Origin: Rhizobium lusitanum
GTDB lineage: Bacteria > Pseudomonadota > Alphaproteobacteria > Rhizobiales > Rhizobiaceae
Assembly: GCF_014189535.1 (NCBI RefSeq)
Contig: NZ_CP050308.1
Coordinates: 3,089,001-3,153,000, forward strand
DNA length: 64,000 nt
Reading direction: 5' to 3'
Numbering within the stretch: position 1 is the first letter of the stretch; each line of letters starts with the position of its first letter. The notes under the pieces were generated by a model. The model was given only the letters and a program-made list of their open reading frames with translations, was not told the origin of the DNA and made no database searches. A program made the translations under genes and the position numbers. Of this stretch, positions 34,666 through 45,000 are shown piece by piece.

Positions 34666-35027
34666 AGAAAAAAGTGCTGACCGTGGACGATTCACGGACC
34701 ATTCGAAACATGCTTCTCGTCACCCTCAACAATGCCGGCTTCGAGACCATTCAGGCCGAAGATGGCGTCGAAGGTCTCGAGATCCTCGAAGAAGCCAATC
34801 CCGATGTCATCGTCACCGACATCAACATGCCGCGCCTTGACGGCTTCGGCTTTATCGAGGGCGTACGCCGCAACGACAAGTACCGCGCCATCCCGATCCT
34901 GGTGCTGACCACCGAAAGCGATGCCGAAAAGAAGAACCGTGCCCGCCAGGCCGGTGCGACGGGCTGGATCGTCAAGCCTTTCGACCCCGCCAAGCTGATC
35001 GATGCCATCGAGCGTGTAACCGCTTAA
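34662..35027 (+). CDS. cheY1: CheY1 response regulator (phosphate-sink type)
   Basis: A 121-residue single receiver domain. The acidic pair is D9-D10, the phosphorylation site D53 in VIVTDINMP, the Thr switch is in ILVLTTE and the Lys in WIVKPFDP. In Sinorhizobium CheY1 does not act on the motor but drains phosphate back from CheY2-P through CheA; the same role is inferred here from its place beside cheS and cheA. The gene overlaps cheS and ends 16 bases before cheA. Confidence 0.92.
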   Translation: MKKKVLTVDDSRTIRNMLLVTLNNAGFETIQAEDGVEGLEILEEANPDVIVTDINMPRLDGFGFIEGVRRNDKYRAIPILVLTTESDAEKKNRARQAGATGWIVKPFDPAKLIDAIERVTA

Positions 35028-35043
35028 ACAGGATCCGTCCCTC

Positions 35044-37322
35044 ATGGATATGAACGAAATCAAAGAGATTTTCTTCCAGGAGTGCGAGGAGCAGCTCGCC
35101 GAACTGGAATCCGGTCTCCTGAAATTGAATGATGGCGACCGCGATCCGGAAACCGTCAATGCCGTCTTCCGCGCCGTTCATTCCATCAAGGGTGGGGCAG
35201 GGGCCTTCGGTCTCGATGACCTCGTCTCCTTTGCCCATGTCTTCGAGACGACGCTTGATTGCGTTCGATCCAACAAGCTGGAGCCGACCCAGGATGTCCT
35301 GAAGGTCATGCTCAAGGCCGCCGACGTGTTGGCGGATCTGACCAATGTGGCCCGCGACGGCGGCAGCGTCGATCCTGTCCGCAGCAGGGGCCTGGTCAAG
35401 GAACTGGAGGCGCTGGCTCATGGCGAATTGCCGACCGCGTCCGCCGCCAGCGAGCCAGCACCGAAGCAGGTGAAGCCGGCAGCCGCGCCAGTGCTGCGCC
35501 CGCTGCGACGGATGATAGCGGTTTCCAGCCGATCCCCTTCAGCTTCGACGATGATTTCGGCGCTGACGACGTGTCTGTGGACATGCCGGAATACCAGGTC
35601 AGCTTCAAACCGCGCGCCGATCTCTACGCCAAGGGCAATGATGCGACGCTGTTGCTGCGCGATCTCGCGCGCATCGGCGAACTGAGCGTTCATTGCGACA
35701 TGGACGCCCTGCCGGGCCTCGACGAGCTCGACGCAGAAGGCGCCTATCTCGCCTGGACGATCTCCATCAAGACCGACAAGGGCGAAGAAGCCATCCGCAC
35801 GGTCTTCGAATTCGCCGAATGGGACTGCGAGCTCGAAGTCCAGCGGATCGAGGATGCCGCCGCCTCCAAGGGTGACGACGAGCTGCCAATGGTGCCAGTG
35901 CCCTTCGATCTATCCGCTCTCGATGATGATGGTGGCGGACAGACCGCAGAGGAAGGGTCGCAGCTTGCGGATGACGTAGCCGCCGCCGTTGCTGCTGCCG
36001 AAACGGTAAGCAACATCGCACAACTCGCCGCCGCCCGCGTCGAAAAGAAGGAAGCTGCGGCCGCTGCCGCCGCTGCCAGTGTCGCCGCGCAGAACAATGC
36101 CGCCGCTGCCGGCGTCGGCCAGACCATCCGCGTCGATCTCGACCGTGTCGATCGCCTGATCAACCTCGTCGGCGAACTGGTCATCAACCAGGCGATGCTG
36201 TCGCAGAGTGTCATCGAGAATGATAGCAACGGCACCTCCTCGATCAATATGGGCCTCGAGGAGCTGCAGCAGCTCACCCGCGAGATCCAAGATAGCGTCA
36301 TGGCGATCCGCGCGCAGCCGGTGAAGCCGGTCTTCCAGCGCATGTCGCGCATCGTCCGCGAAATCGCCGACATGACCGGCAAGTCGATCCGCCTGATCAC
36401 CGAGGGTGAAAACACCGAAGTCGACAAGACGGTCATCGACAAGCTGGCCGAGCCGCTGACCCACATGATCCGCAACGCCGTCGACCATGGCGTCGAGACA
36501 CCGGAAAAGCGCGCGGCACTCGGCAAGAACCCGGAAGGCACGGTTCGCCTGACGGCGAAGCATCGCTCCGGCCGCATCCTGATCGAACTTGCCGACGACG
36601 GCGCCGGTATCAATCGCGAGAAGGTGCGCCAGAAGGCGATCGACAACGACCTGATCGCCGCCGATGCCAATCTTTCCGACGAGGAGATCGACAATCTGAT
36701 CTTCCTGCCGGGCTTCTCGACCGCTGACAAGATCTCCGACATTTCCGGCCGTGGCGTCGGCATGGACGTGGTCAAGCGCTCGATCCAGGCGCTCGGTGGC
36801 CGCATCAACATCAGCTCCAAGCCGGGACACGGCTCGGTCTTCACCATGAGTCTGCCGCTGACGCTTGCCGTCCTTGACGGCATGGTGGTGACGGTGGCCG
36901 GCCAGACGCTGGTCGTGCCGCTGACCGCGATCGTCGAGACCCTGCAGCCGGAAGCCGCCGCTATCCATTCCTTCGGCGCCAACCATCGTTTGATCTCGAT
37001 CCGCAACAGCTTCTGCCCGCTGGTCGATGTCGGACGCATCCTGAATTTCCGCGCCACCCAGGCTGATCCGGTCGAAGGCGTTGCACTGTTGGTGGAGTCG
37101 GAAGGCGGCGGACAGCGCGCCCTTATGGTCGACGCCATTCAGGGCCAGCGCCAGGTCGTCATCAAGAGCCTCGAAGCGAACTACACCCACGTCCCCGGTA
37201 TCGCCGCCGCGACCATACTCGGTGATGGGCGCGTCGCGCTCATCCTCGATGTCGATGCCGTGGTCGGCGCCTCGCGCGGCCAGTCGCTGAAGGCTGAAAT
37301 GTCGTACGCGGCGGTGGGTTGA
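35044..37322 (+). pseudogene. cheA: cheA, chemotaxis histidine kinase, split by a frameshift
   Basis: The first part, 35044-about 35500, encodes the P1 domain with the phospho-accepting H46 in VFRAVHSIKGGAGAFG. The rest, read in the -1 frame from about 35463 to 37322, holds P2 (FQPIPFSFDDDFG onward), dimerisation (RVDRLINLVGELVINQ), the kinase core (N box HMIRNAVDHGVE, G boxes DDGAGI and GRGVGMDVV, GHGSVF) and a CheW-like P5 domain. Both frames stay open across the overlap, but coding sense switches within the Pro/Ala linker at about 35455-35520. Restoring one base there would give a normal protein of about 759 residues. No slippery heptamer is seen, so programmed frameshifting is unlikely; mutation or base-call error are the choices. 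Confidence 0.85.
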
Positions 37323-37326
37323 GCCT

Positions 37327-37794
37327 ATGTCCTACGCGATCAAGAGCCTGACCCAGGGTGCCCGAGAGCTGATCGCATTCCGAATCGGCGATCAGGAGTT
37401 CTGCGTCGACATCATGTCCGTCCGCGAAATTCGCGGTTGGACGCCGGTAACCGCCATGCCGCATGCGCCGGCATATATGCTCGGCGTGATCAATCTGCGC
37501 GGCGCGGTGTTGCCGATCGTCGACCTCTCGGCCCGGCTCGGCATGAAGCGCGCCGAGCCGACCGTGCGGCATGTGATCATCGTCGCGCAGGTCAAGCGCA
37601 AGGTCGTCGGCCTTCTGGTCGACGCCGTGTCGGATATCCTCACGGTCAACGACGACACGATCCAGCCAACGCCGGAAGTCTCCTCCGACTATGAGCGACA
37701 GTTCGCGCGCGGCGTCCTGGCGATCGACCGCCGGATGATCTGTCTTCTCGAACTCGAAACCCTATTCCCCGAACACGAAAGCCAGGCCGCATGA
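37327..37794 (+). CDS. cheW: CheW coupling protein
   Basis: A 155-residue adaptor that links receptors to CheA. Family marks are [53 protein letters not shown] and [13 protein letters not shown]. It starts four bases after the cheA stop and its own stop overlaps the cheR start (ATGA), so the genes are translationally coupled. Length is normal. Confidence 0.95.
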   Translation: MSYAIKSLTQGARELIAFRIGDQEFCVDIMSVREIRGWTPVTAMPHAPAYMLGVINLRGAVLPIVDLSARLGMKRAEPTVRHVIIVAQVKRKVVGLLVDAVSDILTVNDDTIQPTPEVSSDYERQFARGVLAIDRRMICLLELETLFPEHESQAA

Positions 37795-38699
37795 GTGTGA
37801 TGGGAGCAACGGATCTAAGAGCATCCCCGGACGAGGTACTGGCCAGCGGCGAATATCCGCTGACCCGCCGCGATCTCTCCGAAATTGCCGCCATGATCTA
37901 TTCGGACGCCGGAATTTCTCTGAACGAGACCAAGGCCTCGCTGGTCTATTCACGGCTGTCCAAGCATATCCGCGCACTCGGCCTGCCGGGCTTTCGCGAC
38001 TATTGCCAGCTGGTCTCCTCGCCGGCGGGAGCGGTCCAACGGCGCGAGATGCTATCGCACCTGACGACCAATTTCACCCGCTTCTTTCGCGAGAACCACC
38101 ATTTCGACCATCTGCGCGACGAGGTTCTGCCCGGCCTCCTGGCGCGCGCCAAGGCCGGCGGTCGCGTCCGCATCTGGTCGGCGGCCTGTTCCGACGGACA
38201 GGAGCCCTATTCCATCGCGCTCACTGTTCTGTCATTGATGCCGAATGCTGCGGATCTGGATTTCAGGATCCTGGCGACGGATATCGATCCGAAGATCCTG
38301 GGCCTTGCCCGTATAGGTGCCTATGATGAGGCCGCACTCGAAACCGTTTCGCCCGCCATGCGCAAGCAATGGTTTCAGGAGGTGGAAATCCAGGGACGCC
38401 GCAAGTTCCAGATCGACGATCGCGTCAAGCGACTGATCACCTACAACGAGCTGAACCTCCTGGCGCAGTGGCCGTTCAAGGGCAGCTTCGACGTCATCTT
38501 ATGCCGCAACGTCGTCATCTATTTCGATGAGCCGACGCAAACGAAGATCTGGTCGCGTTTCGCGGGTCAATTGCAGGACCACGGCCATCTTTATATCGGC
38601 CATTCCGAGCGGGTCGCCGGCGACGCCAAGCACCTCTTCGACAATATCGGCATCACCACCTATCGCCATATCGGCAAGCATGCGGGGAGAAAACCATGA
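37791..38699 (+). CDS. cheR: CheR protein-glutamate methyltransferase
   Basis: A 302-residue SAM-dependent enzyme that methylates receptor glutamates for adaptation. An N-terminal helical domain ([21 protein letters not shown] ... [16 protein letters not shown]) precedes the SAM-binding core with [16 protein letters not shown] and, later, [18 protein letters not shown], both CheR signatures. The N-terminus is about 25 residues longer than in enteric CheR, but ATG 37791 overlapping the cheW stop favours this start. Its stop overlaps the cheB start. Confidence 0.95.
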   Translation: MSVMGATDLRASPDEVLASGEYPLTRRDLSEIAAMIYSDAGISLNETKASLVYSRLSKHIRALGLPGFRDYCQLVSSPAGAVQRREMLSHLTTNFTRFFRENHHFDHLRDEVLPGLLARAKAGGRVRIWSAACSDGQEPYSIALTVLSLMPNAADLDFRILATDIDPKILGLARIGAYDEAALETVSPAMRKQWFQEVEIQGRRKFQIDDRVKRLITYNELNLLAQWPFKGSFDVILCRNVVIYFDEPTQTKIWSRFAGQLQDHGHLYIGHSERVAGDAKHLFDNIGITTYRHIGKHAGRKP

Positions 38700-39739
38700 G
38701 CGCTCCCGCCCGCGTCCTCGTCGTCGACGACTCGCCCACCATGCGCGGCCTGATTACCGCCATCCTGCGCTCCGATCCGGAGGTCGACGTCGTCGGCCAG
38801 GCCGGGGACGCGCTGGAAGCGCGCGCCGCGATTAAGGCGCTCAATCCCGATGTCGTGACGCTCGATATCGAGATGCCGAACATGAATGGCCTCGATTTTC
38901 TCGAAAAGATCATGACGCTCAGGCCCATGCCGGTCATCATGGTCTCGACCATGACGCATCGTGGCGCCGAGGCGACGCTTGCCGCCCTTGAGATCGGTGC
39001 TTTCGATTGCGTCGGCAAGCCGGTCCCGGGCGAGCCCCGTCCCTTCGGCGATCTGGCGGAAAAGGTGAAGGCGGCTGCCCGTTCGCAGCGGCAATATGTC
39101 AAGCCCGCCGCCATCCGTGTCCCGCCGCCCGCGGTCGCGGATTTCCGTGTCGGCCGCAAGATCGTCGCGATCGGCTCGTCCACCGGTGGTGTCGAGGCGT
39201 TGATTGCGGTCTTGCAGAAATTCCCGGCCAATTGCCCGCCGACGGTCATCACCCAGCATATGCCGCCGAGTTTCACCCGCAGTTTCGCCGAACGGCTCAA
39301 CCGTCTCTGCGCCCCTGTGGTGCAGGAGGCGACCGACGGCGCGCGGCTGGAGATCGGCAAGATCTATCTGGCTCCCGGTGGCGAGAGGCATCTGCAGGTC
39401 GCCAGTGCTTCGGCGCCGCATTGCCGGCTGGTCGAGGGCGGGCCGATTAACGGCCATCGCCCTTCCGTCGATGCGCTGTTTGATTCGGTTGCCGAGCTTG
39501 CCGGCCGCAACGCCGTGGGCGTGATCCTGACCGGCATGGGGCGCGACGGTGCCGCCGGTCTTCTCAAGATGCGCCATGCCGGCGCTCGCACCATCGGCCA
39601 GAACGAAAAGACCTGCGTGGTCTATGGAATGCCGAGGGTCGCATTCGAGCTCGGCGCAGTCGAACAGCAGTTTCCGCTGAACGCCATTGGCGAGGAAATA
39701 TTGAAAGTAACAGCCGCCCGAAAGGAAGGGAGCGAATAA
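38696..39739 (+). CDS. cheB: CheB protein-glutamate methylesterase / deamidase
   Basis: A 347-residue two-domain enzyme. The receiver domain carries D11-D12 and phospho-acceptor D57 ([12 protein letters not shown]). The C-terminal esterase domain has the catalytic triad S161/S162 region ([12 protein letters not shown]), H188 (ITQHMPPSF) and D284 (LTGMGRDGA). Phosphorylation by CheA activates it to demethylate receptors. It overlaps cheR by four bases and cheY2 by one, typical of this operon. Confidence 0.95.
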   Translation: MSAPARVLVVDDSPTMRGLITAILRSDPEVDVVGQAGDALEARAAIKALNPDVVTLDIEMPNMNGLDFLEKIMTLRPMPVIMVSTMTHRGAEATLAALEIGAFDCVGKPVPGEPRPFGDLAEKVKAAARSQRQYVKPAAIRVPPPAVADFRVGRKIVAIGSSTGGVEALIAVLQKFPANCPPTVITQHMPPSFTRSFAERLNRLCAPVVQEATDGARLEIGKIYLAPGGERHLQVASASAPHCRLVEGGPINGHRPSVDALFDSVAELAGRNAVGVILTGMGRDGAAGLLKMRHAGARTIGQNEKTCVVYGMPRVAFELGAVEQQFPLNAIGEEILKVTAARKEGSE

Positions 39740-40128
39740 TGTCTCTAGCGGAAAAAATCAAAGTTCTGATCGTCGATGATCAGGTCACCAGCCGCCTGCT
39801 GCTCAGCGACGCGCTAACGCAACTGGGCTTCAAGCAGATCACGTCCGCCGGCGACGGCGAGCAGGGCCTGAAAATCATGCAGCAGCAGCCGCATCATCTG
39901 GTGATCTCGGACTTCAACATGCCGAAGATGGATGGTCTCGGCCTGTTGCAGGCCGTGCGCACCAATCCGACAACGAAGAAGGCGGCCTTCATCATCCTGA
40001 CCGCGCAGGGCGATCGTGCCCTGGTGCAGAAAGCAGCCGCGCTTGGCGCCAACAATGTCCTCGCCAAGCCCTTCACCATCGAAAAGATGAAGGCTGCGAT
40101 CGAGGCCGTTTTCGGAGCACTGAAATGA
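39739..40128 (+). CDS. cheY2: CheY2 response regulator (motor-acting)
   Basis: A 129-residue receiver with D13-D14, D58 ([13 protein letters not shown]), the Thr in FIILTAQ and the Lys in LAKPF. In Sinorhizobium CheY2-P is the form that acts on the motor and slows the unidirectional rotation. CheY1 and CheY2 here share only the receiver pattern, consistent with division of labour. The ATG overlaps the cheB TAA by one base, and the stop overlaps the cheD start. Confidence 0.94.
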   Translation: MSLAEKIKVLIVDDQVTSRLLLSDALTQLGFKQITSAGDGEQGLKIMQQQPHHLVISDFNMPKMDGLGLLQAVRTNPTTKKAAFIILTAQGDRALVQKAAALGANNVLAKPFTIEKMKAAIEAVFGALK

Positions 40129-40679
40129 TTCTCGATGCCGCTGCCCGTCGTGTGCACATCATTCAGGGCGAGTATAAGGTCATCGGTGACCCCGAGGTGG
40201 TACTGGCGACCATTCTCGGCTCGTGCGTGGCGGCATGTTTGCGCGATCCGGTGGCTGGCGTTGGCGGCATGAACCATTTCCTGCTGCCGGGAATGGCGTC
40301 TTCGCCAACGAGCGGCGGCGATGCCACGCGCTACGGCGTGCACCTGATGGAACTGCTGATCAACGGTCTCCTGAAGCAGGGCGCGCGTCGTGACCGGCTG
40401 GAGGCGAAGGTCTTCGGCGGTGCGAAGACGATTGCCACCTTCTCCAATGTCGGCGAACAGAACGCGGCCTTTGCCATGCAGTTCCTGCGGGATGAAGGCA
40501 TCCCGGTCGTCAGCTCAAGCACGGGCGGCGAACATGGACGCAAGGTGGAATACTGGCCAGTTTCCGGCCGTGCACGGCAATATCCGCTAACCGGCGCCGA
40601 GACGCAGAAGACCGTGGCCCTGGAACAGCGCCCTGTTGCAGCTCCGAAGCCCGTCGACAATGCGATCGAATTTTTCTGA
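40125..40679 (+). CDS. cheD: CheD receptor glutamine deamidase
   Basis: A 184-residue CheD that deamidates receptor glutamines and helps set adaptation. The catalytic Cys and His appear as C34 in [10 protein letters not shown] and H51 in [12 protein letters not shown], with a Thr in the [17 protein letters not shown] region. It overlaps cheY2 and is followed after 17 bases by cheT. Length matches the alphaproteobacterial form. Confidence 0.93.
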   Translation: MILDAAARRVHIIQGEYKVIGDPEVVLATILGSCVAACLRDPVAGVGGMNHFLLPGMASSPTSGGDATRYGVHLMELLINGLLKQGARRDRLEAKVFGGAKTIATFSNVGEQNAAFAMQFLRDEGIPVVSSSTGGEHGRKVEYWPVSGRARQYPLTGAETQKTVALEQRPVAAPKPVDNAIEFF

Positions 40680-40696
40680 TCAGCGAGGACACCCCG

Positions 40697-41086
40697 ATGA
40701 CCAACATCCAGCGAGCCGATACGACCGCCATGCAGGAGACGCTCCCCGCCATCCTGATGCGCATCGTCGCGGAATTGCACGATATCGCTTACCTGATCGA
40801 GCGCATCGAGCCGCAATTGCTCGATCTCAGCGGCGTCAACGTGCTGGAATCGCCTGACGCGATGAAGGTCATGCAGGGTATCGATCTCGCCGTGCAGAAG
40901 ACGCGCGGCATCGCCGAGTTCATCGACGCCATCACCGGCGACATGCCGGATGGCTGGATGGTCGATGTTGCGACCGCGTTAAGCCTGGTGAAGCTCACCG
41001 AGATGCAGAAGGCACTTGGCGGCAGCGGACGTCACGGCCATTCGCAGCCGCTTGCCAAGGCTGCCGGCGATTTCGATTTCTTCTGA
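40697..41086 (+). CDS. cheT: CheT, small chemotaxis protein with CheZ-like motif
   Basis: A 129-residue, mostly helical protein ending the che operon, in the position of cheT of Sinorhizobium. The helix KVMQGIDLAVQKTRGI contains D63-x-x-x-Q67, matching the DLTGQ active site of CheZ phosphatase by spacing. In Sinorhizobium CheT has been linked to signal termination and to CheR-dependent adaptation. The N-terminal helical segment LPAILMRIVAELHDIAYLIERIEPQLLDLSG is consistent with a four-helix-type phosphatase. Sequence similarity to CheZ is limited to the motif region. Confidence 0.8.
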   Translation: MTNIQRADTTAMQETLPAILMRIVAELHDIAYLIERIEPQLLDLSGVNVLESPDAMKVMQGIDLAVQKTRGIAEFIDAITGDMPDGWMVDVATALSLVKLTEMQKALGGSGRHGHSQPLAKAAGDFDFF

Positions 41087-41253
41087 CCGCAACCGCCGGT
41101 ACGCGATATTGTTTTTCCTATACTTTTTTAAATAGTTTTCTTCCCGCTTCTCCTGTTTTCCCTGCCGGACGAAACGCTCGCACAAGTTTCGATTCCTATC
41201 TTCGCTGCAGGGCACAAAGCCATCAGGTCTTTGACGAATCGTGCGAGAACAGA

Positions 41254-42933
41254 ATGAATCTGTTAAATCAATTAGTTCCCTTGTTCAGGAATCTGCAGAA
41301 TCTCGGGAGGACGCGGTTGCTGACTCTCGCCGGCGTGGGCATTTTGTCCGTGGCGTTGGTCCTGTTTGCAGCCCTCTACGTCAACAAGCCTGCCCAGGAG
41401 ACACTTTATGTCGGCCTGGATGCGACCGATCTGAACCAGATCAGCATTGCGCTTGCCGAAGCCAAGATCAATTTCCAGGTGGGCACGGATGGCACCAGCC
41501 TGACCGTGCCGACCGGCATGACCGGCAAGGCCCGCGCGCTTCTCGCCGAGCGCGGCCTGCCCAACAGCACCAATGCCGGCTATGAGCTCTTCGACAATGT
41601 CGGATCGCTCGGCCTGACCTCCTTCATGCAGGAAGTGACCCGCGTCCGTGCGCTGGAAGGCGAAATCGGCCGGACGATCACGTCTATCTCGGGCATCAGC
41701 GCGGCGCGCGTCCATATCGTCATGCAGGACGTCGGCAACTTCCGGAAGGCGGATCAGAAGCCGACGGCCTCGGTGATGATCCGGGCCAACGCCGAAGCGG
41801 CGCGCAAGGCGGCCCAGGCCATCCGCCATCTCGTCGCCTCCGCCGTTCCCGGTCTTGAGGTCGACGATGTCACCATCCTCGATTCCACCGGGCAGTTGCT
41901 TGCCTCTGGCGACGATCAGAGCAATGGCGCGCTGAATCGCAATCTCGGCATCGTGCAGAATGTTCAGGGCGAAATCGCATCGAATATCGACAAGGCGCTG
42001 GCACCTTTCCTCGGCATGGACAATTTTCGCTCCAGCGTGACGGCCCAGCTCAACACCGACAGCCAGCAAGTGCAGGAAACAACCTACGACCCGGAATCGA
42101 AGGTCGAGCGTTCGGTGCGCACCACCAAGGAAGCGCAGAAGTCGCAGCAGCGCCAGTCGGACACGGCGGCAACCGTCGAGCAGAACATTCCGCAGGCAGC
42201 ACCCCAGGCCGGCGGCAATGGGCCGACATCGAACGACCAGACCGACAAGCGCGAAGAGCAGACCAACTACGAAATCAACAGCAAGACCACCGCAACGGTT
42301 CGTAACAGCTACAGGATCGAGAAGCTGTCGGTCGCCGTGGTGGTCAACAGGGGCCGTATCGCCCAGATGGTCGGTCAGCCGGCCGATCCGGCAAAGGTCG
42401 ATGCCTATATCGCCGAGATGCAGAAGATCGTCGCAACCGCTGCCGGCCTCGATCCAAGCCGCGGCGACGTGGTGACCGTCAATGCGATGGATTTCCTCGA
42501 CACCCAGCTGCTCGACGACAACGCCTCCGGTCTCAACATCATGGATGTGCTGAGCCGCAACATGGCCGGCATCATCAATTCGCTCGCCTTCGTCGCGGTT
42601 GCCGTCCTCATCATCTGGATGGGCTTCCGCCCGCTCATCCGCTCGCTTGGCGGCGGCGCCAACGGCACGGCCCTGCCGGACGCGGCCGGCCTGGAATTGC
42701 CGGATTTCGCACCCGGCGCGGTCGGTGGACCTGGCGCCGCGTTGATGGACGGCTTCGGTTCGGATTTCGGCTTCGACAGTACCGACGACCTGTTGACGAT
42801 GGGCGAGGACAACAGCACCTTCAATCGCCGCGTCAAGGAAGGGCCGGAGCGTCGCCTCTCGCGCATGGTGGAAATCAGCGAGGAGCGAGCCGCCAAGATC
42901 CTCAGAAAATGGGCCGTCGACAAGGCAGCCTGA
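41254..42933 (+). CDS. fliF: FliF, flagellar MS-ring protein
   Basis: A 559-residue inner-membrane ring protein. The N-terminal helix is LLTLAGVGILSVALVLFAALYV; the periplasmic part has the YscJ/FliF pattern (ETLYVGLDATDLNQISIALAEAKINF). A second helix NSLAFVAVAVLIIWMGFRPLI precedes the cytoplasmic C-terminus, ending EERAAKILRKWAVDKAA, the FliG-binding tail. The ribosome binding site is weak. It lies 167 bases after cheT, so it may be read through from the che operon and also have its own promoter. A strong terminator follows. Confidence 0.95.
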   Translation: MNLLNQLVPLFRNLQNLGRTRLLTLAGVGILSVALVLFAALYVNKPAQETLYVGLDATDLNQISIALAEAKINFQVGTDGTSLTVPTGMTGKARALLAERGLPNSTNAGYELFDNVGSLGLTSFMQEVTRVRALEGEIGRTITSISGISAARVHIVMQDVGNFRKADQKPTASVMIRANAEAARKAAQAIRHLVASAVPGLEVDDVTILDSTGQLLASGDDQSNGALNRNLGIVQNVQGEIASNIDKALAPFLGMDNFRSSVTAQLNTDSQQVQETTYDPESKVERSVRTTKEAQKSQQRQSDTAATVEQNIPQAAPQAGGNGPTSNDQTDKREEQTNYEINSKTTATVRNSYRIEKLSVAVVVNRGRIAQMVGQPADPAKVDAYIAEMQKIVATAAGLDPSRGDVVTVNAMDFLDTQLLDDNASGLNIMDVLSRNMAGIINSLAFVAVAVLIIWMGFRPLIRSLGGGANGTALPDAAGLELPDFAPGAVGGPGAALMDGFGSDFGFDSTDDLLTMGEDNSTFNRRVKEGPERRLSRMVEISEERAAKILRKWAVDKAA

Positions 42934-42937
42934 TTAT

Positions 42938-42965
42938 AAAAGACCGGGAGAGATCCCGGTCTTTT
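42938..42965 (+). terminator. Rho-independent terminator after fliF
   Basis: AAAAGACCGGGA, loop GAGA, TCCCGGTCTTTT: a perfect 12-pair stem ending in a T-run, five bases after the fliF stop. It separates the che-fliF transcript from visN. Confidence 0.93.
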
Positions 42966-43463
42966 CGCGTGAACGGATAGGATGTGGTCGAGCCGCTGCA
43001 ATCCTGGATTTCACGAATATTTGTTGCAAGCCGATGTCGCGAAATCAGGCTGTATGAGATGTTGGCAAGTGAAGAAGAGGCGGCAAATTTCGTTGCTGGG
43101 TAGAAAGAATCGACTTATAGTTGGCTCATCTGTGCGTAACAGCGTCGAATCGGCGCGAATCGGGCGGTAATCCGCTTCCAGTGAATTCAGGGTTTGAAGA
43201 CGCAGGGACGCGGAGAAACCAGTTTATAGTTTGTTGATTGGGTTTCCGGCGATCTGCGCCAATGCGATTGCCGAAGTGGAATTCATGTTAGCGCTTGCGC
43301 GCCGTGCCTCCGCCGGATGCGTTTGAGGCGTAATCGTAATTTAAGTTGGCGCAGGCGCCTTTTTTGAAGATCGATATCGGTTTTCGGGAGCATGTCCTGA
43401 GTCCAGACCGAACAATGCTCTCGTTGAGGCCTGATCGTCCGACAGTGGCAGGAAACGCAGAAA
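42966..43463. other. Intergenic region before visN
   Basis: These 498 bases hold no convincing gene. TTATAGTT occurs twice, in two similar stretches about 100 bases apart (near 43115 and 43225). GGCGC-AG-GCGCC followed by six Ts (43348-43365) looks like a small terminator or attenuator about 100 bases before the visN start. Confidence 0.4.
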
Positions 43464-44201
43464 ATGGACATGCAGATATCGCAGGCGAACAAAGGCGATA
43501 AGGATGCGCGAGCAGTTGCTCCTTCCAACGCCATGTCGCGCGATCAGCTCATTCTGCAACTGACTGCGGTCGCCGGGCCAGCCTATCTCCAATCCGGCCT
43601 GCGCGTGCTGACGGATTATGTCGGCGCTGCCTATTACCTTCTGGCGCGCTGCGATCTCATCCAGGAGAGCGGGCTCGATTTCGTCGTGTCCTCCGATTGG
43701 CCTTTCGATCTCGTCCGGCGCCTGGCTTCCGAACTCACGAGCGGTTACGGCCGCGCCGGCGAGCTGGAAAAATCCATGTCGCTGTTCCAGCCGAATTTTG
43801 CCTTCCTGCCCGATGATGTCGAGCTGCCGGAGGGTGTCAGTCGTCACTATTGCGCGCTGACCTTCAATGTTGGGCGCACACGGTTCTCGCTGATGCTTCT
43901 GGCCCGCGACAGCCTGTTGCTGTCGACGGAGCGGCTGCGCGATGTCGGACTGCTCGCAGGGTATTTCGCCAGCTTCACCCGTAGTGTCGAAGGCAAGCTG
44001 GAGCGCGATTTCGATTTGACCGAGCGCGAGCTGGAATGCCTGTTCTGGATTGCCGAAGGCAAGACCAGCGACGAGATCGCCATGATCCTCGGCATCTCGC
44101 GCAATACCATCAACAACTACATCACCAGCGTCATGCGCAAGACCGCGACGAAAACGCGATCGGAAGCCATCGCTTTTGCCGTCAGAAACAACCTCGTTTG
44201 A
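43464..44201 (+). CDS. visN: VisN, LuxR-type master regulator of motility
   Basis: A 245-residue regulator with a C-terminal LuxR-type helix-turn-helix: LTERELECLFWIAEGKTSDEIAMILGISRNTINNYITSVMRKTATKTRSEAIA. The N-terminal part is a ligand-binding-like domain. In rhizobia VisN and VisR form a heterodimer at the top of the flagellar hierarchy and activate rem, which in turn activates later flagellar genes. Start ATG 43464 follows AGGAAACGCAGAAA. It is 11 bases upstream of visR, so the two are an operon. Confidence 0.93.
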   Translation: MDMQISQANKGDKDARAVAPSNAMSRDQLILQLTAVAGPAYLQSGLRVLTDYVGAAYYLLARCDLIQESGLDFVVSSDWPFDLVRRLASELTSGYGRAGELEKSMSLFQPNFAFLPDDVELPEGVSRHYCALTFNVGRTRFSLMLLARDSLLLSTERLRDVGLLAGYFASFTRSVEGKLERDFDLTERELECLFWIAEGKTSDEIAMILGISRNTINNYITSVMRKTATKTRSEAIAFAVRNNLV

Positions 44202-44212
44202 AGGCCTATTGA

Positions 44213-44959
44213 ATGCGATATCAGCCGGGCAAGGCGACGGACATGTCGGGCGAGACGAAGCTTAGCCGGTCGCATCGGATTTCCGGCCGCTCAGATCTCT
44301 TTCCGAAGCTGGTGTCGATGCAGAAATTGATCGACGCGCAGAATTTCGCGGTTTACCGCCTCAACGGTTCCGGCCTGCCGAGCAAGCAGCGCCTGGTCTG
44401 CGAGCTGGAGAACTGGGGCTTGGCCAATCCCGTCATGAACAAGGCCTTCGTCGAGGCTTATGGCGAGGCGATGATCGAGCATATCGAGAAGTCGCTGCTG
44501 CCGCTGATGTGGAACGGTCGCGACAGCGACAGCACAGCCGAGACGCCGGATTTTGCCGCTTTCACCCAACGCCTGAAACCGCATCTCCTGCCTTTCGCAG
44601 GCGTTGCCTTTCCAGTGCGTCTGGGTTCGGTCGGCAATGGCTATATCATCTTCACCGCGAAGTTCATGGACGTGGCGAGCGACATGATCGTCGAGCTGCA
44701 TGGCCGCAGCTGCCAGATCATGATGGAGCTTCTGTCGCTCGACGAGCGCCGCACGCCGGCCGCAGAAGCATTGAGCGACCGCGAGATCGCTTGCCTGCAA
44801 TTGGCCGGCGACGGACGAATCAGCGAGGAGATCGCCGAAAAGCTCGGTTTGTCCGTGCATACGGTCAACGCCTATCTTGGTTCGGCGACGATCAAGCTCG
44901 ACAGCGTCAACCGTATCCAGGCGATCGCGAAAGCGATCCGCTTCGGTTACATCAGCTGA
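44213..44959 (+). CDS. visR: VisR, LuxR-type partner of VisN
   Basis: A 248-residue partner with the same layout: an N-terminal effector-like domain (LVSMQKLIDAQNFAVYRL) and a C-terminal helix-turn-helix, LSDREIACLQLAGDGRISEEIAEKLGLSVHTVNAYLGSATIKLDSVNRIQAIAKAI. An internal ATG eleven codons in (MSGETKLSRSH) is an alternative start; neither has a strong binding site. It converges with the minus-strand flhB-side operon, about 40 bases from the next gene. Confidence 0.92.
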   Translation: MRYQPGKATDMSGETKLSRSHRISGRSDLFPKLVSMQKLIDAQNFAVYRLNGSGLPSKQRLVCELENWGLANPVMNKAFVEAYGEAMIEHIEKSLLPLMWNGRDSDSTAETPDFAAFTQRLKPHLLPFAGVAFPVRLGSVGNGYIIFTAKFMDVASDMIVELHGRSCQIMMELLSLDERRTPAAEALSDREIACLQLAGDGRISEEIAEKLGLSVHTVNAYLGSATIKLDSVNRIQAIAKAIRFGYIS

Positions 44960-45000
44960 CGCCGACGCTCCTCAGCGGATCTTCATCGTTCGAGTCTTAC

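Noticed and set aside
35744..37190. Minus-strand frames opposite cheA
   Set aside because: They are composition artefacts of a GC-rich kinase gene.
35583..37322. Independent start of the cheA second part at ATG 35583
   Set aside because: No ribosome binding site precedes it and it would drop part of the P2 domain. I prefer a single frameshifted cheA.
41241..41585. Plus-strand frame overlapping the start of fliF
   Set aside because: It is out of frame with fliF and has no family similarity.
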